DNA of 64,000 nt from Synechococcus sp. MW101C3 (GTDB lineage Bacteria; Cyanobacteriota; Cyanobacteriia; PCC-6307; Cyanobiaceae), in the NCBI RefSeq assembly GCF_002252635.1, contig NZ_NQKX01000002.1, positions 248,001-312,000 of the forward strand, written 5' to 3'. The notes beneath the pieces are model-generated. The model ran no database searches. It saw nothing but the letters and a program-made list of their open reading frames with translations, and was not told where the DNA came from. The position numbers and the translations under genes were made by a program. Positions 37,489-45,241 of the stretch are shown here, in pieces (positions within the stretch are counted from its first letter, which is position 1; every line of letters begins with the position of its first letter).

Positions 37489-38490
37489 TCAGATGAAATC
37501 GAAGGTCGGCACGTAATCGAACTTGAAGTCGTTTCCGGGATCAAAGCCACCGAAGTACCCCTGCAGCAGCATGCTTCCAGAGGAGCCAGCAAACGAGAGC
37601 TGGGTGCCCTGGGACGTGGTGCTGATGTTGATCGACGCTTCGGAAAGGCCCAGTGAGGCCGCGAAGTGGATCTGGTCTCCCTGAACGCGGCTGAAGTCGA
37701 TCACCGTATCGCCAGCGCCGAAGATGAAGACATCACCCCCTGCGCCACCCGTGAGCCTGTCATTTTGCAGGCCGCCGTCGATCAGGTCATCGCCGGCACC
37801 ACCAACCAGCTGGTCGGCGCCGCCGCCGCCCCAGAGCAGATCATTGCCGGCATCGCCGTTGAGGCGATCGGCACCGGCGCCACCATCGATGATGTCGTTG
37901 CCATCACCACCGAAAACGATGTCGTTTCCGCCAAGGGAACGGATCGCATCATTGCCATCCAGGCCGTTCATGGTGTCGCCGGCAGCGGTGCCCGTGAGCA
38001 CGTCGTCGCCGGCTGTTCCGGTGAGTTGTGGCAATGGCGGCGTGACCGAACCAGTGGTGGGGAGATAGCCACCCGTGTTGTTGAAGGGAACGAGGCTGGC
38101 TGCCGTGAGCGGCTGATCAGAAACCAGAATTTTCTCCAGCTGCAAGCCGGCATAGGCGCCACCCACACCAACAGCAGGCGATTCGGAAATATAGAAGAAG
38201 TCGGCACCATTCTTCGATTGATCTGGATCCACATCCAATGCATTCGCACTGGAGACTCCAAAGGTGGTCACCTGTCCAGCGGCGGTGGTGACAGTCAGAC
38301 CGATGACGGCACCAGCACCACCGATCAGAGCACCGGTCTGGGCGTTGAAGCTGGCGGGAGCAAAGGTGATCCGCACCGTATCGGTGGCACTGAACCAGAC
38401 ACGCCCTACTTCGACGCTGGTTGTGGAAGCATTGGAATCAAATTGAAGGGCTTCGCCGAGACGATCACCACTAACAGTGAGGGTTGTCAT
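37489..38490 (-). CDS. RTX-type calcium-binding repeat protein
   Basis: 333 residues with an N-terminal beta-sandwich-like region (about 1-140), then 7-8 nonapeptide Ca-binding repeats (GGxGxD, about 155-260, e.g. GGDGNDIIDGGAGADRL, GDAGNDLLWGGGGADQL, GGAGDDLIDGG) and a C-terminal beta part ending FDFI. No Sec signal is seen, fitting export by a type I secretion system, whose genes are not in the window. The C-terminal residues are typical of T1SS signals, rich in small and hydrophobic residues. Role is unknown, possibly surface layer or adhesion. An operator-like palindrome sits upstream. The adjacent two-component system is separated by a terminator. Confidence 0.88.
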   Translation of the reverse strand: MTTLTVSGDRLGEALQFDSNASTTSVEVGRVWFSATDTVRITFAPASFNAQTGALIGGAGAVIGLTVTTAAGQVTTFGVSSANALDVDPDQSKNGADFFYISESPAVGVGGAYAGLQLEKILVSDQPLTAASLVPFNNTGGYLPTTGSVTPPLPQLTGTAGDDVLTGTAAGDTMNGLDGNDAIRSLGGNDIVFGGDGNDIIDGGAGADRLNGDAGNDLLWGGGGADQLVGGAGDDLIDGGLQNDRLTGGAGGDVFIFGAGDTVIDFSRVQGDQIHFAASLGLSEASINISTTSQGTQLSFAGSSGSMLLQGYFGGFDPGNDFKFDYVPTFDFI

Positions 38491-38788
38491 GTCGAGTTCT
38501 CAAGTAGGAGGAACACTCAACAAAGTTATCGGCCTATCTACCCGATGACGCAACAATGAGAACCTTCTCATGTCGCCTTCATCGTTATGACAATGTCTGT
38601 CAGATGTTACTCAAATACAACTGAATACAAGAAAACAGCGGCGTGATTTCTTGCATTCTTGGTTGGGGCCGAACGAAGTGAGCCAGACAGCTCGGCAGAA
38701 GGCTTTCTCCCCGCAAAGGAAGAAACGCAATCAGAGCCATCTGGTCTCTCGGATGTTGCTGTGGTAGCAGGAAGCGAGCTCTTGCTCC
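38491..38788. other. A/T-richer spacer upstream of the RTX gene
   Basis: A 298-bp region between the RTX gene start and the pntB stop codon, notably richer in A and T than core spacers. It holds two operator-like inverted repeats (separate entry), the probable promoter of the RTX gene, and no recognisable gene. Confidence 0.5.
38556..38602. promoter_or_regulatory. Two inverted-repeat operator-like sites
   Basis: ATGAGAA-CC-TTCTCAT (38556-38571) is a perfect 7-bp inverted repeat with a 2-bp centre. TGACA-ATGTC-TGTCA (38588-38602) is a second one. They lie 66-112 bp upstream of the RTX start codon. They could bind the adjacent OmpR-type regulator or another factor; this is inference. Confidence 0.4.
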
Positions 38789-40201
38789 TCAGCGCCCCGC
38801 CCCAGCCCCCGCAGGCACCTTGCCGACGCCCAGAGCGCGCAGTTCCTGCAGCAGGGTCTGCAGCACCTGTTTGGCGTCGCCGAACACCATCGAGGTCTGG
38901 GGGAGTTCGAACAGGTCGTTGCGGATGCCGGCGTAGCCGGAGCCCAGGCTGCGCTTCACCACGAACACCGAGCGGGCCTGGTCCACCTCCAGCACGGGCA
39001 TGCCGTAAAGCGGACTGCCGGGATCGCTTTTGGCGCGGGGGTTCACCACGTCGTTAGCGCCCAGCACGATCACCACATCGGTGCGGGGGAACTCCGGGTT
39101 GATCGCATCCATCTCGATCAACTGGTCGTAGGGCACATCGGCCTCAGCCAGCAGCACATTCATGTGGCCCGGCATGCGGCCGGCCACCGGGTGGATCGCA
39201 TAGCTCACCGCAATGCCCTGCTGCTCCAGCAGCTTGGCCAGCTCCTTGAGGCTGTGCTGCGCCTGGGCCACCGCCAGGCCATAGCCCGGCACGAACACCA
39301 CCCGCTCGGCCGCTTCCAGCGTGAGGGCACATTCCTCGGCGCTGCAGGAGGTGACGTTCTTGTACCCCTCATCCTTGGCACCATCGGAGCCGGCCGCCGG
39401 CGCTGCCCCCATGGCACCGCCGAACAGCACCGAGGTGAGCGAGCGGTTCATCGCCGTGCACATCACCTGGGTGAGGATCAGGCCCGCCGCCCCCACCATG
39501 GCGCCCGCCACAATCAGCAGCTCGCTGCCCACCACGAAGCCAGCCGCCGCTGCCGCCACACCGGAATAGGAGTTGAGCAGTGAGATCACCACCGGCATGT
39601 CGGCGCCGCCGACCGGCAGGGTGAGGCCCACGCCCAGCAGCAGCGACAGCACGGTGAGCGGAATCAGCGCCACCGCCATGCCTTTGAGCACCAGGCCGCA
39701 GCACACCAGCGAGGCCACCGCCAGGGTGATGTTGATCGCGTGGCGCTGGGGTTTCTGGGTCCAGCCGGGGGTGCCCAGCCATTCCTGCAGCTTGCCCATC
39801 GCCACCAGCGACCCGCTGAAGGTGATGGCACCCACCAGCACCGACGCCAGCACCGACACCTGACCCAGCAGGTCGAGCGGCGTGGGCAGTTGGGCGGCAC
39901 CGATCGCCACCAGCAACGACGACAGACCACCGCAGCCGTTGAACAGCGCCACGGTTTCGGGCATGGCGGTCATCGCCACCTTGAAGGCGAGCAGGGCGCC
40001 GAGGCCACCGCCCACCCCCAGACCCAGCAGCATCCACGGCCAGCCGTCAAAGCCCTGTTGCAGCAGCAGACCGGCCACCGCCAGCAGCAGGGCCAGGGCC
40101 GCCAGGCCATTGGCCGCCCGGGCCGTGCGGATCTTGGCCAGGCCCTTGAGGCCGAGGGCCAGCAGCATCACAGCCCCGAGTTCGAGCGTCAGTTCTCCCA
40201 T
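38789..40201 (-). CDS. pntB: NAD(P) transhydrogenase subunit beta
   Basis: PntB carries most of the proton-translocating membrane domain and the NADP(H)-binding domain III. The 470-residue protein has eight or nine hydrophobic segments in residues 1-260, then the soluble domain III with VPGYGLAVAQAQHSLKEL, AIHPVAGRMPGHMNVLLAE, TDVVIVLGANDVVNP and GMPVLEVDQARSV, all typical. Together with PntA subunits it couples hydride transfer between NADH and NADP+ to proton movement. Start overlaps the stop of the upstream gene by 1 bp. Confidence 0.96.
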   Translation of the reverse strand: MGELTLELGAVMLLALGLKGLAKIRTARAANGLAALALLLAVAGLLLQQGFDGWPWMLLGLGVGGGLGALLAFKVAMTAMPETVALFNGCGGLSSLLVAIGAAQLPTPLDLLGQVSVLASVLVGAITFSGSLVAMGKLQEWLGTPGWTQKPQRHAINITLAVASLVCCGLVLKGMAVALIPLTVLSLLLGVGLTLPVGGADMPVVISLLNSYSGVAAAAAGFVVGSELLIVAGAMVGAAGLILTQVMCTAMNRSLTSVLFGGAMGAAPAAGSDGAKDEGYKNVTSCSAEECALTLEAAERVVFVPGYGLAVAQAQHSLKELAKLLEQQGIAVSYAIHPVAGRMPGHMNVLLAEADVPYDQLIEMDAINPEFPRTDVVIVLGANDVVNPRAKSDPGSPLYGMPVLEVDQARSVFVVKRSLGSGYAGIRNDLFELPQTSMVFGDAKQVLQTLLQELRALGVGKVPAGAGAGR

Positions 40202-40497
40202 CAGTTCGCTCCCTTGCGTTTGAACATGGCCAGCATCCGGTCGGTCACGAGAAAGCCCCCGACCACGTTGAACAGGGCAAAGCCCAGCGCAGTGGCCCCC
40301 AGCAGGCGCAGCGCCGGTGTGGGCGCCTCGGCGATCAGCACCAGGGCCGCCAGCAGGGTGATGCCGCTGATGGCGTTGGCGCCGGACATCAACGGGGTGT
40401 GCAGGGTGGGGGGCACCTTGCCGATCAGTTCCAGCCCGAGCAGGCTGCCGAGCACCAGCACCCAGAGCGCTTCGGTGCCGCTGAGAACGCCGCTCAT
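40201..40497 (-). CDS. NAD(P) transhydrogenase subunit alpha, membrane part (PntAB)
   Basis: A 98-residue membrane protein with three hydrophobic segments and the pattern GLELIGKVPPTLHTPLMSGANAISG (written in parts: GLELIGKVPPTLHTP and MSGANAISG), typical of the alpha-subunit C-terminal membrane domain. In many cyanobacteria and other bacteria it is a separate gene between the soluble alpha domain and beta, as here. Start and stop overlap neighbours by 1-4 bp, so the three pnt genes form one operon. Confidence 0.93.
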   Translation of the reverse strand: MSGVLSGTEALWVLVLGSLLGLELIGKVPPTLHTPLMSGANAISGITLLAALVLIAEAPTPALRLLGATALGFALFNVVGGFLVTDRMLAMFKRKGAN

Positions 40498-41657
40498 GCC
40501 GCCACCTCCACCAGCGCAGGCCAGAGGTCGGGGCGGCGGCAGGCGCCGGCGTGGGTGATCAGGCAGGGGTCCAACAGGGGGTCCTCCGGGGAAATGGTGA
40601 GCAGGTCGTCGACGAGCAGCTGCTCCAGCAGCGCCGACACATTGCGCGCATACAGGGCACTGGCGTGCTGCGGCACCGAGGCCGGCAGCTGGCCGGCACC
40701 GATCACCCGCACCCCGCCGATCTCGACGGTGGTGTCGGCCTGGCTGCCGGCCACATTGCCGCCCTGACCCACCGCCAGATCCACCACCACCGATCCGGGC
40801 CGCATCACGGCCAGCATCTGTTCGGTGATCAGCAGCGGTGCCGGCCGGCCCGGCACCAGCGCCGTGGTGATCACGGCATCGGCTTCGGCCAGGTGCACGG
40901 CCAGCTGCTGGCGCTGCGCTTCGAGGAAGGCCAGGCCGGCCTCGCGGGCATAGCCGCCGGCCTCGCCGGGGGCATCGCGTTCAGGCGGATCGATGAAGCG
41001 GGCACCGAGCGATTCCACCTGCTCCTTGGCGGCCGGCCGCACATCGCTCACCTTCACCACGGCGCCGAGGCGGCGGGCCGTGGCCACCGCCTGCAGACCA
41101 GCCACGCCGGCGCCGAGCACCACCACCTTGGCGGGCTGCACCGTGCCGGCGGCGGTCATCAGCATCGGGAAGAAACGATCGAGCTCGGCCGCTGCCAGCA
41201 GCACCGCCTTGTAGCCGGCGATGTTGGCCTGCGACGAGAGGGCATCCATCGTCTGGGCGCGGCTGATGCGGGGCAGCAGCTCCAGCGCCAGCGCCGACAC
41301 GCCCTGGTGGGAGAGGCGCTCGATCAGGGGGCGGTTCTGGTAGGGCTCCAGCAGGCCCATCAGCAGGCTGCCGGAGCGCAGACGCTCCACATGGCCGGGG
41401 CCGCCCTCGGCTTCCAGCCGCGGTGGCGCCACCGTGAGCACCACATCGGCGCTCTCCCAGCCTTCAGCGGCTCCGGCGGGCAGGACCTCCGCGCCGCTGG
41501 CCGCAAAGCTGTCGTCGCCGTACCCCGCCTGCTGGCCGGCCCCACTCTCGATCGCCACCGCGCAGCCCTTGTCCGCAAGGCGGCGGGCCGTTTCCGGCGT
41601 CGCGGCCACCCGTCGTTCGCTGGGGCTCCGCTCCGCCGGGATCCAAACCCTGATCAC
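40494..41657 (-). CDS. pntA: NAD(P) transhydrogenase subunit alpha, soluble part (PntAA)
   Basis: The NAD(H)-binding domain I. From the GTG at 41657 the product is 387 residues and starts VIRVWIPAERSPSERRVAATPETARRL, the expected beginning. The Rossmann motif VVVLGAGVAGLQAVATARRLGA (in parts, GAGVAGLQAVATA) is at about 170, with SRAQTMDALSSQANIAGYKAV and MRPGSVVVDLAVGQGGN. The longer frame to 41804 would add an unlikely Cys/Trp-rich extension. Its upstream spacer (202 bp) is shared with petF, which runs the other way. Confidence 0.94.
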   Translation of the reverse strand: MIRVWIPAERSPSERRVAATPETARRLADKGCAVAIESGAGQQAGYGDDSFAASGAEVLPAGAAEGWESADVVLTVAPPRLEAEGGPGHVERLRSGSLLMGLLEPYQNRPLIERLSHQGVSALALELLPRISRAQTMDALSSQANIAGYKAVLLAAAELDRFFPMLMTAAGTVQPAKVVVLGAGVAGLQAVATARRLGAVVKVSDVRPAAKEQVESLGARFIDPPERDAPGEAGGYAREAGLAFLEAQRQQLAVHLAEADAVITTALVPGRPAPLLITEQMLAVMRPGSVVVDLAVGQGGNVAGSQADTTVEIGGVRVIGAGQLPASVPQHASALYARNVSALLEQLLVDDLLTISPEDPLLDPCLITHAGACRRPDLWPALVEVAA

Positions 41658-41826
41658 GCTCCACTCCCTCCACACGGGTTTCCATGTAAAGAGCAGGAGG
41701 CCCATCAGGAGCCAGCCGGGCCCGGCCGTGTGTTCATGCCACCACATGCGTTCATGCCGCTGCCGGCAAGCGCACACACCACGGCAATCCGTAGCCGCCC
41801 GCACATCCGCGCCGCGATCGGCTCCC

Positions 41827-41832
41827 TAAATC
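41827..41832 (+). promoter_or_regulatory. Possible -10 element of petF
   Basis: TAAATC lies 28 bp before the petF ATG in the divergent pntA-petF spacer. A TATA-like -10 box at this distance is plausible; no convincing -35 element was seen. Confidence 0.3.
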
Positions 41833-41859
41833 CAGTGGGTCATCCACGTCGACCTCACC

Positions 41860-42141
41860 ATGGCCACCTACGCGATCACGATCGAGGGCGGCAAGACCTT
41901 CGACTGCCCCGACGATCAGTACATCCTTGATGCCGCCGAAGAGCAGGGCATCGACCTGCCGTACTCCTGCCGTGCCGGTGCCTGCAGCACCTGTGCCGGC
42001 AAGATCCTGGCCGGCAGCGTGGATCAATCCGATCAGAGCTTTCTCGACGACGACCAGATCGCCCAGGGTTTCGCCCTGCTCTGCGTCAGCTACCCGATGA
42101 GCGACTGCACCGTGCTGCCGGGCGTGGAAGACGAGCTCTGA
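41860..42141 (+). CDS. petF: Plant-type [2Fe-2S] ferredoxin
   Basis: A 93-residue soluble electron carrier. The cluster ligands are C37, C42 and C45 ([15 protein letters not shown]) and C75 (FALLCVSYP), the classic chloroplast-type spacing. A few residues shorter than most PetF. It accepts electrons from photosystem I and feeds FNR, nitrogen assimilation or thioredoxin reductase; which partner is preferred cannot be read. Divergently next to the transhydrogenase operon, which fits a redox region. An N-terminal hydrophobic start ATYAITIEG is normal. Confidence 0.95.
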   Translation: MATYAITIEGGKTFDCPDDQYILDAAEEQGIDLPYSCRAGACSTCAGKILAGSVDQSDQSFLDDDQIAQGFALLCVSYPMSDCTVLPGVEDEL

Positions 42142-42169
42142 ACCCGGAGCTGCGCGCGGCTCGTATCGC

Positions 42170-43879
42170 TCAGGCCCCCACCACCGCGCGGTAGGTGGGG
42201 TGCCAGCGGGCCTGCTCCAGGCAGACGAGCGCTTGCTCGGCCGTGCTGGCGTGGCGGGCCACGCCGGCTTCGACCGCCGCCAGGGCCACCGCTTCCGCCA
42301 CTGCTGTTGAAACCACCGCCACCTCGGTGAGATCCGGCATCAGCGGCGCCTCCGGATCACTCCAGGCAGGAATGCGCCGCGCCAGTGCCTCCAGGCCCGC
42401 ATCGATCATCGCTTCGCTCACCTCGCTGGCCCCCACCGCCACGCTGGCGAAACCCAGGCCGGGGAACAGGAAGCAGTTGTTGCACTGACCGATGCGGCGC
42501 AGCCGCCCCCCCACCTCCACCGGCGCAAACGGACTGCCGGTGGCTACCAGAGCACGGCCCTCACTCCAGCGCAGCAGATCGGCGGGTTGGGCCTCTGCCA
42601 GCCGGGTGGGATTCGACAGCGGCAGGATGATCGGCCGCGCCACCGCGGCGGCCATGCGTTCCACCACCTGCTGAGTGAAGGCCCCCGCCACCGTGGAGGT
42701 GCCGATCAGCACGGTGGGGCAGACGCGCTCCACCACTTCCAGCAGGCCGATCGTGCCGGCGGCGTCGCGGCGGAAGGCCTCCAGCTCCGCCAGCGGGCGC
42801 GCCAAGGCTCGGGCCATCTCCGGGATCTGCTCCGGCAGCTGACCCGTGTGCACCAGCCCGTGGCGATCGATCAACCACAGGCGTTGGCGCGCCTCTGTGG
42901 CGGAAAGGCCGCTGCGCTGCAGCAGCCGCACCAGGCCGTCGGCGATGCCGCACCCCGCTGTGCCGGCGCCGAACACCACGATGCGATGCTCCGCAAGCGG
43001 CACTCCGGCCCCCTGGGAAGCCGCCCTCACCACAGCGCAGGCCACGCCTCGGGTGCCCTGGATGTCGTCGTTGAAGCTGGGCAGCTGCTGCCGGTAACGG
43101 GCCAGGTTGCGGTGGGCATTGCCCACGCCGAAATCCTCCCAATGCAGCAAGGCCCCCGGAAACACCTCGGTGACGGCCTGCACGAAGCGGGCGATCAGGG
43201 CGTCGTAGGCGGCACCGGCCAGGCGCGGCTGGTGGCTGCCGGGATAGAGGGGATCGTCGAGCAGCTCGGGCCGATCGGTGCCCACATCAAGCACCACCGG
43301 CAACGCCCGGTGCGGATCCAGACCGGCGCAGAGGGTGTACACCGCCAGCTTGCCCTGGCAGATTTCGATGCCGCCCACCCCCTGGTCGCCGATGCCGAGG
43401 ATGCCCTGCGCATCGGTGACGAGGATCAGATCGATCGGCCCGCTGGCCGCCTGCCGCAGCACCGCCGCGAAGCGGTCCTGATCGGCCGCCGCCAGAAACA
43501 CGCCGCCGGCGGGGCTGCGGTAATCGAGGCTGAAGCGCTGGATCGCCGTTCCCACCGTGGGGGTGTACACGATCGGCAGCACCGCTTCGACGTGATCGGC
43601 CAGGAAGCGGTGGAACAGGATGCTGTTGGTCTGGCGCAGGCCGTGGGCGAAGCGGAACTTCTCCATGTCGCTGGCCAGGCTGCAGAAGGCCTTCCACACC
43701 CGGGCCACCTGGATGTCGAGCGTTTCCACGGCAAAGGGGAGCAGCCCCTCCAGGCCCAGCTGGAGCCGCTCCGCCCGGCTGAAGGCCGTGCCCTTGTTGA
43801 ACTGCGGATCGGCGAGCAGCTGGCGCCCGCGCAGGCTGGTGGTCAGGGGCGCAGGGGTGGGCAAGGACGAAGCGCTCAA
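42170..43879 (-). CDS. NAD-type malic enzyme (malate dehydrogenase, decarboxylating)
   Basis: Converts malate to pyruvate and CO2 with reduction of NAD(P)+. About 569 residues from the TTG at 43879, near the usual 540-570 of the eukaryote/E. coli MaeA type. Signatures: LLPIVYTPTVGTAIQRF-like (VLPIVYTPTVGTAIQ), FSLDYRSPAGGVF, ILVTDAQGILGIGDQGVGG (in parts, DAQGILGIGDQGVGG), HWEDFGVGNA, FNDDIQGT with the metal-binding Asp pair, and VVFGAGTAGCGIADG. The start is uncertain: an open frame to 44041 overlaps the next gene by 155 bp, and no ATG is available; the TTG just after that gene's stop is used. Confidence 0.88.
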   Translation of the reverse strand: MSASSLPTPAPLTTSLRGRQLLADPQFNKGTAFSRAERLQLGLEGLLPFAVETLDIQVARVWKAFCSLASDMEKFRFAHGLRQTNSILFHRFLADHVEAVLPIVYTPTVGTAIQRFSLDYRSPAGGVFLAAADQDRFAAVLRQAASGPIDLILVTDAQGILGIGDQGVGGIEICQGKLAVYTLCAGLDPHRALPVVLDVGTDRPELLDDPLYPGSHQPRLAGAAYDALIARFVQAVTEVFPGALLHWEDFGVGNAHRNLARYRQQLPSFNDDIQGTRGVACAVVRAASQGAGVPLAEHRIVVFGAGTAGCGIADGLVRLLQRSGLSATEARQRLWLIDRHGLVHTGQLPEQIPEMARALARPLAELEAFRRDAAGTIGLLEVVERVCPTVLIGTSTVAGAFTQQVVERMAAAVARPIILPLSNPTRLAEAQPADLLRWSEGRALVATGSPFAPVEVGGRLRRIGQCNNCFLFPGLGFASVAVGASEVSEAMIDAGLEALARRIPAWSDPEAPLMPDLTEVAVVSTAVAEAVALAAVEAGVARHASTAEQALVCLEQARWHPTYRAVVGA

Positions 43880-43886
43880 CGGCCCC

Positions 43887-44123
43887 TCAGCAGCCGGGAT
43901 GCCGGAGCGTACGCCAGTCGCCACAGCCGGTGCTGACCTCCAGGCCGATCCCGACCGGACCACCGGCAAGGCCGCCCCGCTGCTCCTGCCACCAGCCACA
44001 GGCCGCCTCCCAGGCCGCCTCCATCGAGTCGTAGGCCTCATCGAGCACGGGGTGAGGCTGTCCCTGGGGATCGACGAGCCGGTAGATCCGCTGGACAGGT
44101 GCTCCGGGCAGGACAGGAACCAT
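43887..44123 (-). CDS. Small protein of unknown function
   Basis: A 78-residue soluble protein from the ATG at 44123 (residue 41 of a longer open frame whose start looks non-coding). It begins MVPVLPGAPVQRIYRLVDP and has DEAYDSMEAAWEAACGWWQ and a Gly-rich EVSTGCGDW tail. I do not recognise a family. It is immediately upstream of malic enzyme on the same strand, and its presence is the main reason for choosing a short malic-enzyme start. Confidence 0.5.
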   Translation of the reverse strand: MVPVLPGAPVQRIYRLVDPQGQPHPVLDEAYDSMEAAWEAACGWWQEQRGGLAGGPVGIGLEVSTGCGDWRTLRHPGC

Positions 44124-44223
44124 CACGACAGGGTTCAGTGTGCAGGATCCTGCGCGGGATCGGGGACGCTGACTGTGCCCACGCGAACCCTCCGGGCGGG
44201 GTGTGGCGCAGCCTGAGGCCGGC

Positions 44224-44775
44224 TCAGGCCTGTCGCCGGGCATCGGCGCGCTGCCAGAGAGCCAGGCCGCCGCCCTTGCCCCGTGCCGCCAGCCACGACC
44301 CCCCGGGATCCGCCGCGATCAGGGCAAAGAACGGCAGGCCCGCCACCGGCAGGCTGCTGAAGGGAGCGGCGGCGGGCAGCGGGCGATCCACCAGTGTGCG
44401 TTCGCCCAGCCGCAGCTGCAGACGCAGGAAGCGGAACAGCAGCAGGGGGCGCCGGCCCTGCAGCCGGGCCTCGCCGCAGAACCGCAGCTCCAGCATCCCC
44501 AGCCGCACGCTGTTGATGATCTCCAGAGGGTCCGCCTCAGAGGCGGCAGACGCGGCTGCATCGGTTGACTCTGCTGGCGCGCTCAGGCTGAGCGAGGCGC
44601 CAAGCCCGCGCAGCAGGGTGCTGGACAAGTCTGCAGGGGTGGAGCGGCCCCGCGGCCAGGTGCGCTGCAGGATCCACGTGCCGCGCAGCGCCGCTGGGCT
44701 CAGGCCGCTGCCATTGCGGCGGCTCGCGCACTCCAGCGCCAGCAGTTGCGGACCATCGGGCAGGGAATCGGACAT
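44224..44775 (-). CDS. Possible PAP/fibrillin-like lipid-associated protein
   Basis: A 183-residue protein from the ATG at 44775 (the longer frame to 45021 runs through a G/P-rich non-coding leader). It has LRGTWILQRTW, PLEIINSVRLGMLELRFCGEA, the LPFFALIAADPGGSWLAARG loop and a C-terminal GGGLALWQR strand. The G-T-W start, strands and the R-G-x-G-x-x-x-L-W end resemble divergent cyanobacterial plastid-lipid-associated (fibrillin/lipocalin-like) proteins. The match is from pattern and not certain. Single gene, divergent from the small membrane protein at 44929. Confidence 0.45.
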   Translation of the reverse strand: MSDSLPDGPQLLALECASRRNGSGLSPAALRGTWILQRTWPRGRSTPADLSSTLLRGLGASLSLSAPAESTDAAASAASEADPLEIINSVRLGMLELRFCGEARLQGRRPLLLFRFLRLQLRLGERTLVDRPLPAAAPFSSLPVAGLPFFALIAADPGGSWLAARGKGGGLALWQRADARRQA

Positions 44776-44928
44776 CGGCGGGGGGTGAGGTGGGACAACG
44801 GCTGGCGGGTGGGGATGGCCGTTCGTGAAGCCGGGTATGGATCGCTGGACGGGGACTGGCACCGTTTTTAGGGTTGATGTGGAGGGTGCCTCACCGGCCT
44901 CCCCCACCGCCAACCCACGAGGATTTCC

Positions 44929-45090
44929 ATGCGCACCCATGACCTCGAGAACCATGACAACCTCTACGCCGATGAGGTGGCCATGCAGGCGGGCGAAACC
45001 CACGCCGATGCTCTCAACCATGCCCTGCTGGCCACCGGCGCGATCCTGCTGATGGTGGCCGCCCTGGGTGTGGTGTTGATCATCAGCTGA
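44929..45090 (+). CDS. 53-residue single-span membrane protein of unknown function
   Basis: An acidic, His-rich N-terminal half (MRTHDLENHDNLYADEVAMQ) is followed by one membrane segment (about 33-52, ALLATGAILLMVAALGVVLII). The ATG has a GAGGA ribosome-binding site 8 bases upstream, and TAGGGT near 44866 could be a -10 box. It resembles the small high-light-type or photosystem-accessory single-span proteins only in size. It has no Chl-binding ExxH/NxR motif. Unknown function. It ends 152 bp before ppk2. Confidence 0.6.
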   Translation: MRTHDLENHDNLYADEVAMQAGETHADALNHALLATGAILLMVAALGVVLIIS

Positions 45091-45210
45091 GCCAAACTCA
45101 CAGCTCAGCAGGCAGGGCTGAGGGATGCTGCCGCTGTGCTGGGTGGTGGCAGGCGTTCAACCGGGGTGACTCGGTAGTGAATGCTGCACTGATTGCACCT
45201 GCGCATCGAC

Positions 45211-45216
45211 TAAACA
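45211..45216 (+). promoter_or_regulatory. Possible -10 element of ppk2
   Basis: TAAACA lies 26 bp before the ppk2 ATG in the spacer after the small membrane-protein gene. The hexamer and distance suit a -10 element. No -35 was seen at 17 bp. Confidence 0.27.
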
Positions 45217-45241
45217 CCAATGATGCAGCCGAGGTGAGCCG

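Noticed and set aside
44776-45021. Extended start of the fibrillin-like gene
   Set aside because: The added 82 residues are Pro/Gly/His-rich, antisense to the well-formed 53-residue membrane protein gene, and contain no motif.
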